From Citrus sinensis (taxonomy: Eukaryota > Streptophyta > Magnoliopsida > Sapindales > Rutaceae), in contig NC_068558.1 in assembly GCF_022201045.2 (NCBI RefSeq), positions 42,303,501 to 42,367,500 of the forward strand: DNA of 64,000 nt, in the 5' to 3' direction. Position 1 is the first letter of the stretch. Each line of letters starts with the position of its first letter. The position numbers were made by a program, and so were the translations under genes. Below are positions 10,511 through 22,226 of the stretch, in pieces. The notes beneath the pieces are model-generated. The model saw only the letters and a program-made list of their open reading frames with translations, ran no database searches and was not told the origin of the DNA.

Positions 10511-13332
10511 CTAGCCTCTTTCATCACCCACCCAGTTGTTCTTCTCCTTTGGCCCAGTAGGACCTTCTTCGCCATACAGCTCCAATGGCAACTTACTAAC
10601 TGCATTCTCCACAGAATACCGAATCATCAAGGGCAAAAGCTTGATTATCTTATCTAGCTCAGTTTTGGAATCATAAACGATAGTTGGACCCCACTTTCTC
10701 ATGAACTGCAGCCAACTAGGCTCAGCAACGACCCCTTCTCCAAGATACTCGGCAGCAACAAGTTCATATTGGATGCTTGAATCCACATATAGATTACTCC
10801 GAGCAGCATCATTTCTCACTCCAATCCCAAGTATTTCAGATCCCTGAAGATATGTACCTGGATGAGGAAAGCTTGCATGTCCATTTTTCGAAGAATAAAC
10901 GATAGCCTTATTTCCCTCTATGTATTCCAAATCATAAGCAGCCACCCATTTGCCGCCACTGTGCTGAGAGAAGTATATGCTCCAGAGTTCTCCAGTAAAA
11001 TTGCATATGCGGAGAGTAAAATGCTCCCAGTCACCCACATGCTGTCCAATCTTGCTAAAAGCAACATTCATGATTCCAACTTTCAGAGTACCTGGCCCAT
11101 TGAAGGGACAAAAAACCCACATTACAATATCAGTGAATGTTCCACCAACAGCGGGCTTCACATGAACATAAAGTTTTGCACTTTCCATGTTTCCATGTTT
11201 GACAATCTGTCTTCCACCATCACTTGGTAGGTCTATCCAAAACTCTCCGTCATTTCTCCCACCGCTAGGCAAATTTGAGCCACTAGGATCAATGGCCTCA
11301 CCAACCAAATCCCCGGCCTTGTACAATAGTGCACCATTTGTGAAAAACCATGAAACAGAAGATGGCAAATAAACCTCATCAGCATGAAAGAATACAGTTG
11401 GTCCATAATTCCTGATGAGCGCATGAATCTGATCGCAGTTTGGCATTGCATGGAGCTTAGGATCTAAATTCTTTAGGCATGCAATATTCAACTCCTGTCC
11501 TGATATCCAATTGCTACTGCAGAAAAATGTCCCCAAAGAAACACCTCTACCCAGCATTCCTCGGTTACAGGGTCTTGTGCTCCAAACCGAAAATGGAGAA
11601 CTTGAGAATTTAGATATGGCATCAAATATAAGGTGATGAACTTCGCATTTATCAGTTAGATCATCTCGGACACATCTAACTTCATCCAACTCAGGTTTAT
11701 TTGGAGTTTTGGTAACCAAAAAGCCCATGGACTTATAGCCATCAGGAGGCTGAGGTAACCAGAAGAAAGCACAGCCTTCATAGTTCCCCTGGCCTCCTTC
11801 ATCTGAACACCAAACTAATGTATAATCAAGGGGATTTTGAAGAGCTGGTGACTTAAAAAGGTTAGAGGTATGAGCTGCTTCTGCCTCAGAGGAAGCCAAG
11901 TCCCTGGCCACAAGTACAAAACCTCTCAAAGGCCTACTGTCAAATTGGCAATAGTGACCAAGGCTATAAAATCCATCAGGGATTCCCGCTGGTTCATAAA
12001 ATGTAGCACTTTTTTTCTTGCTCTGCAAAAGATTGCACCTCCAAATGAAGTTAAACCTGGAAATTCTACAAACTTCTATTTCTCCAAGATTTATTCGTCC
12101 AGAAGCAAATCCTTGACCTGAGAAGGCAAACACACAATTACATTGTTCAACATGATAACAGGAAGGCAAAACCAAAAGAAAAATGTTTTGACATTTCATG
12201 TAGTTGACATTATTTAAAACTTCCAGCATTTGGAGATACAATATTATGAGCAATTGAAAATTTGACAAAGCATCACATAAATTAAAATGCTCAGTTCAGT
12301 AATGGCACCAAAAGATGAATAACAAAAAATGACAATATCTGCCAAAACCACAACATGAAGTTTGCAGGTTGCTCAGGACACTGTCAACAATTCTTTTCTA
12401 CTAATGTCCTTTAAAATAATAGGCTTGCTACTGCCAATCAAGTACTTCAACTCAACATGAATGCTGACGCTCCAAGCACCAAGAGTTCTATGGTCACAAA
12501 AGATGTAAAAGTCTTTTTTGAGATGAATCATTGATAAAATTTTCACCTGCTATAGAAACAAAACAGCAGGAAAAGCAATTAAAAGAATTTTAGAAAGTGA
12601 AAGAAAAGAAGAGAAGCAGAAAAGATGGGGTTAGTGGCTACTGAATTTGAGAGAATATAGCGCACAATAGTAAAGAAGAAAGATGAGAAAACCGAGAATA
12701 TACTTTCATTCTTAATAGCCGTAATCCGCAACCACAAAATAACCCAAGTCACCATCTGAATAAGCTTGTTCTAATGTGATCTACAGAGTTTAATTCGTTT
12801 TCCTTGCAATCAGTGAAATAGCTGCGCTAATTCATTGCACACGGCCAAAATGACAAAACAAGCGTTAACCGACTTACGGGAACAAACAGAATGAGAAAAT
12901 GGTCAACTGTTGAGCATTCACCTAGCCATCTCAAGTTTTTATCCTTTATAGAACCTCAAAGCAGCCCACAGAAACAACATTCACCGACAACGGGCATAAA
13001 TGCGATAAACAAAATAAATAAACAAATCAATGAAGTGAATACGACCAATGATCCAGAGCCGCATAAGGGTAGAATTCAATAGAACCCAGATACCCAATAA
13101 GCTAATTACAATAATATACCAAATACCCATCAACCGAACCGAAAAAAAAGAACTACACAAAAAATAATTAAACCCCACATGCGAATTCGTCCAAAAAATA
13201 AAGTATTTTTAATCCAAAATTTGTGATACCTTGAGGCCAGGTGGGAAGTGGAGCAGGCAATGAGAAGGTTCCAGGTTCTGTTGGAGACATATTGTTAACT
13301 TCGTTCCAATAAAAGCATTTGCACCCAAACAT
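10511..13332 (-). CDS. DUF946 / Vps62-like protein
   Basis: Two coding exons, 13332-13230 and 12117-10511, total 1,710 bases and encode 569 residues. The start was set at 13330-13332 because the short first exon ([10 protein letters not shown]... then [10 protein letters not shown]) joins in phase to [16 protein letters not shown], the usual opening of plant DUF946 proteins; a start inside the intron would lose this conserved part. The rest is collinear with the family, including a [14 protein letters not shown] segment and HGxxSFPHPG in the C-terminal half. It has no signal peptide or membrane segment. The family is named after yeast Vps62, but its biochemical role in plants is unknown. Its intron is about 1.1 kb. 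Confidence 0.88.
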
Positions 13333-13516
13333 TTTTCTTGCTCCAAAAAAAAAAAAAGCTCAGATGTTTCTCTGATGATCACGCGTTAGATTCTTGTCTT
13401 GCAGCACAACTCAACTTTGATTTAATTATCTCCAATAATTTCGCTAACTTGGCAGTGGAAGCATTTTCCACATGTCTGTGAGATCCGGGGAATCAAATCA
13501 CCTTCCGGGGGTGGGA

Positions 13517-13579
13517 CCCCGTTACAAATTATAAAACGAACCCCAGTTTCTTGTCGTCTGGAGATAATTTGTAACGGGG
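13517..13579. repeat. Perfect 16-bp inverted repeat upstream of the DUF946 gene
   Basis: CCCCGTTACAAATTAT at 13517-13532 and its exact reverse complement at 13564-13579 are separated by 31 bases. They lie about 185-250 bases upstream of the start codon. It could be a small hairpin, a dyad protein-binding site or a transposon remnant; the sequence does not say which. Confidence 0.7.
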
Positions 13580-15320
13580 AAGATTTGTACATTGTTCTGT
13601 TTAGTGTTCGTTAATCTAATTACTAATCTTCGCGGGTAAATAATTTTTTATAAGATTACCATGTACGTCCCTAATTGTTCGCATTTTTCTAGAAGAAGAT
13701 ATAGTATTTCCATTTGTATCATATTGGTCCCTAATGAAATTGCAAGTATGTATGAGACTAATTAGGGACGTTGAACTTAAAGTGTACTTTATACGGACAC
13801 ACGTTCGATTGCTTATTAATTGTTTCTGTAATTCCAAATACTAATCTAAAACAATTATTAAACATCTTAACAATTATAATCATGTTATATTTTTTGCAAA
13901 AATAGTTATAGTGTTGTATGTCTAATTATATCCTCATTAATTCTAAGTGGTATGGCTTATTTAAGAGCCATAAGTGCTTATTTAATCGTATAAGCATTTT
14001 TTAAAATTTTTTATGGTGTTTAGTTATTTTTTTAATAGAGTTTTTTTAGTTTAAATAAGTTAATTTACCTCTACTAGTAAAAGTCCAAAATTTGAGCTTT
14101 TGGAAGTAGAGGCTACAGAACTTTTCTAAAAATATATAATATAAAAAATATCACACATTTTAATGGTTCAAAAGTACTTTTTTTATTGACAACCAAACAC
14201 CCAATGACTTTTTGTCCAAAAGCTCTATTGGTATAAGCTCTACTGCTATAAGCTCTATTTAATAAGTTGTACCAAACGGAGCCTAAATCTAAATGTGACA
14301 AACATTGCATAATTTTATTAAATAATTAATATAGTATGATTTATTGAATAGTTAATCGTCTATTAATAAATGAGTTTATGTGTTGAGAACTCTAAATTCA
14401 AACCTAATACCAATACTATTCGATGACATGGATCCGACAAAATTAACACGGTGAAGAGATTTGTGTGCATGTGAAGAGATGGTTTTAGATGATGTCTTAT
14501 GTGCACTTTAGCTTCATCGTGAGTGTGATTTATAAGTCTACTATAGTTTTTTTTTTTTTTTTTGAGAGGAAGTCTATTATAGTTCAATCGTGGTTATACT
14601 TGTCTTCGAATGAATGAATTTTTCCCTATTAAAATTAAAAAAGGAAAAAAGATAAATGAAACAGTGTCACAAAATTAACACTTTTACTTAAACATTAAAT
14701 GTTAAAAGGAAACTTAACTTTGACTCTTCCATCAATGCTAGAAATTCGAAATCGAGATCTGTTCTTGCCACAATGTTAGAGAAGGCAACCCAACTGATAG
14801 AAAATTTAAGGACAAAATGGCTTCAACCGGCGACTCAGAAATTGGGAAATCATAAAGAAGCGCACAACCCGTGACGAAACTGCTTTGCTCGAAACTCTGA
14901 GAATTGCCCAGAAGGACTTTCAGTTATGTCTCTGACGCGTGTACGGTCTGAAGGCCAAAAATACCACATGCAAAAGCAAACGGGTGCAGCTCATAACTCA
15001 TCCCTCAACGGTTGGTAACTTCCCATCGTCCGTACCACGAAATGTTCTAGAAGACAAAATGTACTTTTGTTATGCATACCACGTCACCACACGCCATGCA
15101 CTCATGCAGCAGCAGATTGGAGTCAACGTACGATTTTTCAGAAGTTGAAAGTAGTAGCATCCGACGGAGCATATGCTCTGCCTCTTTACATCGCTGTTTA
15201 AACAATTATCACGCTGTTGGCATGCGAAGAGGGAGAACAATCATAGAAGCCTACCTCTGAGCTTGCCAGCTAATACAAACATGTGATGAACTCACATCAC
15301 ATGATCACAACACAACAGCT
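13580..15320. other. Intergenic DNA with a possible degenerate hAT-like MITE at about 13960-14283
   Basis: Between about 13960 and 14283, the left side contains GGTGTTTAGTT and the right side carries the inverse of GGTGTTTGGTT and ends near ACCAAACGGAGCC. Both arms are rich in CTTAT/ATAAG repeats. This resembles hAT-type MITEs with TTTGGT ends, but I could not set exact ends or a target duplication. A smaller inverted pair (ACGTCCCTAATT near 13665 and its inverse near 13759) lies to the left. No gene is seen. Confidence 0.3.
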
Positions 15321-15750
15321 AGATATTTTGGGAAATTTGCAACCTACCCCCAAATAAACTGACATTTTGCACCGCGCACCCAAGAAAAATGACATGTTGC
15401 ACCGCGCCCCCAATTCCGTTAGTTTTTCGGTTATTATTAACAGAATGGTGTGAAATTTAATGAAATGACGAAAATACCCATTTTTTAAATTCAAACACTA
15501 AAGCTACAAAAGACCATTTTTTTATTGTGTTAATTGACGTTATTATCCCTGTATGAAGGCTTTGCACATCGTTGATGAGGCTAGCGATAGACATTTGCTT
15601 GAATGGCCAAGTAAATATGGATTATTTACAGCCGCGTGGCAGCACATGAATGAAGCAACATTCAACTTAAGTGAATGTTGAAGCCTCGATCCAACGGCTA
15701 TATATGTTTCCAACGGTCAAATTAAGCACCCAAATATATAGAGATTCAAG

Positions 15751-15826
15751 ACACACACCCTCACAACCAGCCTCCATCAACATTCAACACACACACCCTC
15801 ACAACCAGCCTCCATCAACATTCAAC
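15751..15826. repeat. 38-bp direct tandem repeat, two copies, inside the MULE
   Basis: Two identical 38-bp units (15751-15788 and 15789-15826) begin ACACACACCC. They lie 180-255 bases upstream of the start codon of the GRF-zinc-finger gene, in its presumed promoter or leader. Confidence 0.85.
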
Positions 15827-16005
15827 AATAAACATCAGCAGTAACTTCATACCTTCAACTTTCACCCAATGCAAGCTTAAAACATCAGCAACAATAACAG
15901 CATACCACATTCAACAATTAAGCATAACACTTTCAGTTGTGACTCCATTCTTTGTACATATCATAAACATTACAAGGAATAATCCATAGAAAAAGAAGAG
16001 AAGAG

Positions 16006-16476
16006 ATGTCCAGTTCGAGGAGTGCATCAAGTTCATCAACCCACCCAACATCACAGAGGAATTTAATCAATGGGGGCATTATCAAGTTTCACAACAAAAT
16101 ATGCTACTGTCAACGTAGAGCAGCAATCAAAATTTCAGAATCTATACCAAATCCCAATAGATTATACTACTGCTGTCCTAATGACCATGGATGTGGTTTT
16201 TTTAGATGGTGGGAGCCAACTAAAGAGGAGGCTGGAGAAATTCAAGCAAGATCACACCTATTTGAAGAACAAGCAAATCCATACATGGTCGAAGAAGCTG
16301 TTCACAACAGCCGTAGTTTTAGTGACAAATTAGACATTGACGCCTTTCATCATAGGTTTACCAACATTGAAACCATGCTTCATCAACTGAAAAAGTATCA
16401 ATTCACAACCATATTGATGCTACTAGTTTTGTTGTTTGTAATACATTATAATGCAAGTTATAATAGTGTAGAATGA
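16006..16476 (+). CDS. GRF-type zinc-finger, single-pass membrane protein carried by the MULE
   Basis: A single open frame of 156 residues. After a Ser/Thr-rich N-terminus, residues about 31-70 form a GRF-type zinc finger: CxC at 33/35, then CCPN (56-57) and a later Cys at 63, followed by GFFRWWEP, the aromatic motif typical of the domain. The middle is acidic and mildly heptad-like. Residues about 133-147 are a strongly hydrophobic segment close to the C-terminus, so a tail-anchored membrane protein is likely. GRF fingers in other proteins bind single-stranded nucleic acid. The gene is convergent with the transposase gene, as mudrB is to mudrA in maize MuDR, but I see no resemblance to MURB. 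It could be an accessory transposition protein or a captured host gene; its function is unknown. Confidence 0.72.
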   Translation: MSSSRSASSSSTHPTSQRNLINGGIIKFHNKICYCQRRAAIKISESIPNPNRLYYCCPNDHGCGFFRWWEPTKEEAGEIQARSHLFEEQANPYMVEEAVHNSRSFSDKLDIDAFHHRFTNIETMLHQLKKYQFTTILMLLVLLFVIHYNASYNSVE

Positions 16477-17112
16477 TTGATTGTAACAAAAAAGCAAGAC
16501 ATATATTAACTGTAATACCTGATCTGATTTGAGCATTCTAATATAAATTACTGTTTGATTCTCAAACAAACATTGGCAGCAGCCTATACATTCTAATTAG
16601 AACCTCTATGGTTACATACATTTGAAACCAAAAAACAAAATGAATTGTTGGTCTAATCTCTAATACTTGTATATGAGTCTTATGCCCAACAACTTACAAA
16701 ATGCCACGAACCTTGCACAACTTATATACTACTTATCACAAACTGCACACTACAGCTCCAATTTCATGTAAAAAATAGAGCAAGTCAAAATACAAGCCTG
16801 TTGATCTTCATGTCGGTCGGGTGGTTCAAAATGGCATTGTGGAAGGTGTCAAAAAATGGTTATACTACCTCCACTACTTGTTAGCAAATCTGCTACTGCC
16901 AATGCTTCAAGCAAACATACACGATCACTGCATTTAAAATGACATTATTGAAATATCATACCAAGTTAAAATAATATACATGAAATATTACGCATAATGT
17001 ATCTAATACTCATGTATAATAAGTGTAGATGATATGTTTACAAATACCATAAAACTTCCATTTATAAAGTATTCAAATTAATTTTTGGCCTAGCAAACAT
17101 ATAACTTACCCT
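16477..17112. other. Intergenic spacer between the two convergent MULE genes
   Basis: It presumably holds both 3' untranslated regions. A GT donor-like site (GGGTAAGTT on the minus strand) directly follows the transposase stop codon, so the transposase transcript may be spliced in its 3' end. Confidence 0.4.
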
Positions 17113-20100
17113 TCATGGTGGGAAAGCCAATGCCTTCCCTTTGTCCAACTTCTTTTTAGCTTTATGTTCATCTCTTCGATGGTCTTCCCTCGGGTCAATT
17201 CCAGCAGCTGTTATGATCTTTTTGCCTTGGACACCCACCCAAGTAGCATCACTGCTTCCTTCCATCCTTTTCCTTTTAACCAAATTCTTTGAAGCTGATG
17301 GGCCTGCCTGAGTGGCAGTCTTATGCTTCTTGGAATTACGCAGATTGTATGTTGTTATATCTTCAACTTCTACAGCCACTTGGATGTTATCACTTGTCTG
17401 TCTTGGAGCAACGATTGATGCACAAGCAGGTCCTTCTAATGCTGCAGCTGTATCTTTTACTATGGCATTAAACATCTTTCAATTGCTACTTTACTTAATA
17501 TAAATTAAATCATATGCATAATGCTATTTGACATGTATTTAATGTAGCAATTTAGAATGCTAATTTAATTGCTTAAATCAAACAATTCATGTCATCAAGT
17601 AATTAGGTATTTAATTAACGCAGCAAGTAAGATTAATTAATTAATTTAGCAGGGAATTAATTAATTTAGCAGGGCAGCCTAAATTCAGCAACAATGTAAC
17701 AATAAATTGTGTTAAATAGTTACCGACCTTGTTCTTCTCCTTCACGCCTTGTTAAATAGCTTCTCAGATGACGCTGAGACAAATCATAAGCAAACAAAAA
17801 AAAATTTATTGTTATACAGCTGTCCTCTATTGTAAAGAGCATTAAAAAAAAAATTAAAACTTCCAACGGAAGCTAGCCAACTGACCTTGTACAATCTTGT
17901 CCTCTTATTTAAATTTTCAGGGTTAGCAGGACAACCTCTTCTATTGTGACCATACTCTTTGCAACACTTGCATTGGAGCCTGTATCTTTTACTTTCTGGT
18001 GGTACCTCATCAGCTTCCCTTCTTCTGTTAATCTTAGGTCTTCCAGGAGGCCTTTTCATTAAAGGAGGCAAAATTTCATCACCACCAGGATTTGGCCAAG
18101 AATCCTTATCTGGAATTGGGTGAATCATCCACGAATAACCTCTTATGTAAGTGTCCTTCTTTAACCATGGGCTGAGAAAATCAGCTTGGTCCTTATGACT
18201 GTGGCTTATACAAGGCATGGCATGGATGCAAGGAATCCCACTTACTTGCCAATATCCACAGTCACAAACATGATGTTCAAGGTCAACAATATAGGTTCTG
18301 TAGCTGTCATCCACTTCATACAACCATTCGCTAGCTCTTGAAATTGGATTTACACTTCCAATTTTCAAATGATTCATCATCTTGTCATAAATTCTTCTTG
18401 GAATCTTATTCCCCCAAGCCATTGCTTTCTGTTTTCTATTAATCAGTCTCTTCATAAGCTTTTTTCTGATCCACTCTAGCATTGTCAGTATTGGCATCTT
18501 CCTTTGAACCCCAACCCATGCATTAAATGATTCAGTCACATTGTTAGTACAATGATCAGACTTGCAATTATTGTCAAAAGCATGTCTGGACCAAAACTTG
18601 GCTGGTAGCTTCCTTAGTGTCTCATATACGCCCTCATCTGTCTTTCTCAACTCTTCCATAGCTCTATCAAATGCTCTTCGATTTGAAGCCCTTGTTGCTG
18701 CCCAAAAATGTGGTTTGAAATCAGAGTGTGGATGCTTTGCTTTCAGATTGGCTAGAATGTGTCTGGCACAATACCTCACATGTGCATTAGGGAACTCCAA
18801 CGCTAAAGCATTTTGAATACCTTTCTGCCTATCACACATAAAGGTGAGCTGCCTATTATCTCCTAAAAAAGTATTCAAGTGCCTGAGAAACCATGTCCAT
18901 GTGCTAGTGCTCTCAACACTACACACACAAAAAGCAATTGGGAAGATTCCATCATTTGCATCAATGGCCACAGCTGATAGCAGTACACCCTTGTAAGGGC
19001 CCTTCAAATGGCATCCATCAATGCCCAAGAAAGGTCTACAACCTTGGTTAAAGCATTCTCTTAATGCAGGGAAGGATACAACAAATCTGTCAAAGTAAGT
19101 CTTGGGTTGTTCTACATGATACCTGATCACACTAACAAGTGCCAGAGCCTGTGGCATCTTGTTAAGTATCATCTGCGCATAACTCCTCACTAGCCGATAA
19201 CTTGACTCATGATCAGCACCTTGACGCTCTAAAACTTTCTTTTTGGCTCTGTATATCTTATGTTTGTTAACCTTCACACCATATCTTCTTCTAAGTTCGC
19301 TTATAAACCATTCAACCTTGGTGTCTGGCTGCTCTATAAATGTTGATGCAAACTTCACAGCTATGAACTCTGCTGTACATTCAGGGTTTTTCAGATCTCT
19401 TTGGCATGTGTGGACGTTGTGAAGTCTCTTAATAAGAAATGGTGGTCCGAATCTGGTCTTTGCTGCATGTAAAAACCAAGGGCATTGAAAGAAGGCACAA
19501 CCAACTGTAATTCTAGATCTTTCAAACTTGTGCTTGTACATTTTGAACCTATTTTCAACTGCATAATTTCTTAAAGCCCAACTTAGCTGCCTAAAGTTTC
19601 TAAAATATTGTCCAATTCTAAATACAACAGGGTCTTCACTGGGAACATACATGTTTTCTCTCATTGTTGCATCCATCTTTGCCAAAACCTCATCAGTCTC
19701 ATCATTAGAATCTTCACCAAATTCATTATCATCACTGTCACAATTAGATAGTATGCAATCCACATCACTATTATCAGAATGAATATAGCCCTCATTAGCT
19801 TGATCAATAGGAGGGGCTGCAGAATTAATAACATTTGCAGCACCTCGTGGATGATATGGATCTTCTTCTTCGGATTCAGTCAAGCAATAATCACTGTCAT
19901 CAAAGTCGTATGTGGAAGCTATAGGTTTAGTTCTTGTGGATTTCTGCCCATTATCAGCACAACTTTGAAAAACATTATATGTTTGGAAGACCTGTGAGTC
20001 AGGGTTCTGTGTTGGTTGGGTTGGGAAGGCATTTGGGGTATCAGGTGTTGGTTCACGTAGATACGACATCTGTTGTTGCTGCTGAAGCTGAGAAGAGATG

Positions 20101-20723
20101 GAACAATGTTTTGTAATTTTGTTCTTTTGTGGGGTTTCATCAGAACAATTTGAAGAGGTTTTATCAACACTACTATCACTAGTAGTATCAATAGTGTCTG
20201 TTTTATTGCTCTGATTTGGTGATACTGTTTGCTGGCCTGTTGATGATCTAAAATAGATGTCCATAAAATCCTCAAACAAATCAGAGTTGGCACTTATCCT
20301 AGTAGGAGGGACATTTGACACAAGATTATTCTGATCAATGATGATTGGAATGCTGGTTTTAGGGGCTGTAGAAGTGATATCTTCAGAAGTTTGGAATAAC
20401 GCTCTTTTTGTTGTTGACTCTGTAACTGAATGTATCTCGTCGAGGTAAAGTTGCATATCATAGCACAGCCTGTTGTGGTGCTCCTGTAACTGAACAATGA
20501 GATCATGATCATCCACAATTTGAACCTTCTTCCTCTCCCAAGATTGCCAAACATTTAGATTAAACTTCTCATCATGAGTCATCCTTCTTCCATACACTGT
20601 CATTAGAACTTTGTTGATAACAGAGACTATACTCAACTTGTCAGGATCAATGACACCAAGATTATGTGTTGTGTCTTTGAATGTGACATAAAAAGTTGTA
20701 TTATCAGCATCATCCATTTTCAC
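17113..20723 (-). CDS. MULE transposase (MuDR/FAR1-type)
   Basis: Exons 20723-17886, 17773-17728 and 17453-17113 total 3,225 bases and encode 1,074 residues. Domains in order: a PB1-like N-terminal fold (about 8-98); an acidic, Ser/Gln-rich linker; a Mutator DNA-binding domain with a C..C..H..H finger (about 370-450, Cys409 visible); a MULE transposase core with the DDE residues at Asp569 (GIDGCHLKG), Asp631 (MCDRQKG) and Glu731 (NVTESFNAW); a SWIM zinc finger from Cys820 (CDCGYW... CIHAM); and a CX2CX4HX4C zinc knuckle at 918-931. The last exons add a basic C-terminal tail. No stop or frameshift interrupts it. An acceptor just upstream of the ATG and a donor at about 21320 imply a 5' leader intron, with transcription starting near the right TIR. 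In the family this protein binds the TIRs and cuts and rejoins DNA. Confidence 0.93.
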
Positions 20724-21905
20724 CTGTACAAAGTAGATTTTGTCCTTAAATACCTAATGTTTACAGCTAGTGTCATGTAATATAGATATTATATTCTGTA
20801 AGATGAAGGTGCAAACAATTCACCTAAATCCTCTCCCGACATTATCGTTAAATAGTGAAACTATAAGCCCGAAAATCTCGAGTTGCACATACATAATGCA
20901 ATAACATGCAAATAATGAACTTTAAACTAAAATTTATTACCAAAAGCAAGCATTTAAAGTGAAATTGAAGATCCAATCACATACATAGTGCAATAACATG
21001 CATATAGTTTCAGTTAATTAAAATAAAATGGGTAGGCAAAAGCAAGCATTCAAAGAATTCTATTAATTGCTATGAATAAAAATAAAATCTTCATCAACGA
21101 AATTCGATCTTTAAAAGAAAAATTAAACAAAAATTTACCACAGAGCACTATGATAGGAATCGAATGAGAAGCAGGGAAGAAAACCAAGACCAAGATGGTG
21201 AGGAAATAAATGGGTAGTGAGTGAAAATGGAGCTACTGTGAGTGTTAAAAAAAAAAATAAAGACCCAGCCATCATGGAAAACCAAATCAACAAAAAATAA
21301 ATAAAGATTTCTTACTAACCTGGGCTTCTTCAACGACCAAACACTGAGTTCTCCTCTCTTGTTAGTAAAATGCACATAGCCACACACCAATATCCACTAT
21401 GGCTCTCACAAATTTTATCTCCTTTGCATATGAGTCTGGGTTAGGTGGTTTTTTTGGCGCCCAATTACATATCATCGTCTCGATTTTGGATCCATGGAAT
21501 TGCTTTTTCTATGCCTGTCCTTGCCGACTTAACAAGTAAAATCATAGATGAAATGACTTGGCGCGGTTTTCGATCAATATAATTTTTTATTTTTAAATAT
21601 CACTTTGCTTTTCCATTTTTGCCCTTTCCCCGTTAATAATAACCGAAAAACTAACGGAATTGGGGGCGCAGTGCAACACGTCATTTTTTTTGGGTGCGCG
21701 GTGCAAAATGTCAATTAATTTGGGGGTAGGTTACAAATTTCCCAGATATTTTTTAATCCTCAATTTGATCAAACATCTCTCCACCACTCAAATACAAATC
21801 TATTTTTTCCTTTTTGTAAAATCAAAACATAATCATAGCCTAGACTCAGCATTTTTCATCTTCATTAAATTATTAAACACATTCCTCTCTCTCTTTCTCC
21901 TTTCG

Positions 21906-21915
21906 TATATAAAAG
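21906..21915 (+). promoter_or_regulatory. TATA box of the TPR gene
   Basis: TATATAAAAG lies about 310 bases before the start codon and 160 bases right of the MULE end. A leader intron (donor GAG|GTGTGT at 22043/22044, acceptor at 22178-22179) lies between it and the ATG. Assignment rests on sequence and position only. Confidence 0.5.
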
Positions 21916-22226
21916 GAAAGGGGGTTGAGAAACAAGTTCAGTTTCTGATTATATTTAATTTTGCAGCTGCCTGCTAGCTAATCTAGCTGCTCCTTTACTC
22001 TGCCATTCAAGGTCTACTATTTTTGCATCTCAAACTTGAGGAGGTGTGTGTGTGTGTGTGTAGAAGTCAATTTTGCTTTTGCTTTTGCTTAAAATGAAAC
22101 ATCTTTGTCTAATTATGTAATAGTATCTTATATTTTGAGTTACATAATTATAGGATATATCATCAATTTTCTTGTTCAGGGATTTCTATTACCACCACAA
22201 GAAGCCATAATCAAGAAAGCAAAGAG

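Larger units (their letters stand above)
15330..21743. mobile_element. Mutator-like element (MULE), apparently complete, two genes
   Basis: The 6,414-bp element has terminal inverted repeats of about 112 bp (15330-15441 and 21632-21743) that start GGGAAATTTG and differ at about seven positions. A perfect 9-bp target duplication, AGATATTTT, lies at 15321-15329 and 21744-21752. Inside are a transposase gene on the minus strand and a GRF-zinc-finger gene on the plus strand, with facing 3' ends. The 9-bp duplication, long TIRs and the transposase class all agree on the Mutator superfamily. Open reading frames, a clean duplication and similar TIRs suggest a recent insertion that may still move. 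The only imperfection I noticed is the modest TIR divergence. Confidence 0.95.

Noticed and set aside
10862..12121. Several plus-strand frames opposite the DUF946 coding exon
   Set aside because: They are antisense shadows of a well-conserved coding region.
16070..16333. Second plus-strand frame overlapping the GRF gene
   Set aside because: It lacks any domain, while the other frame carries the zinc-finger motifs and a membrane segment.
17453..17475. ATG at 17473-17475 as the start of an independent 120-residue gene
   Set aside because: An AAAAG acceptor inside it joins in phase to transposase exon 2 and extends the transposase with a basic tail, which is a simpler explanation.
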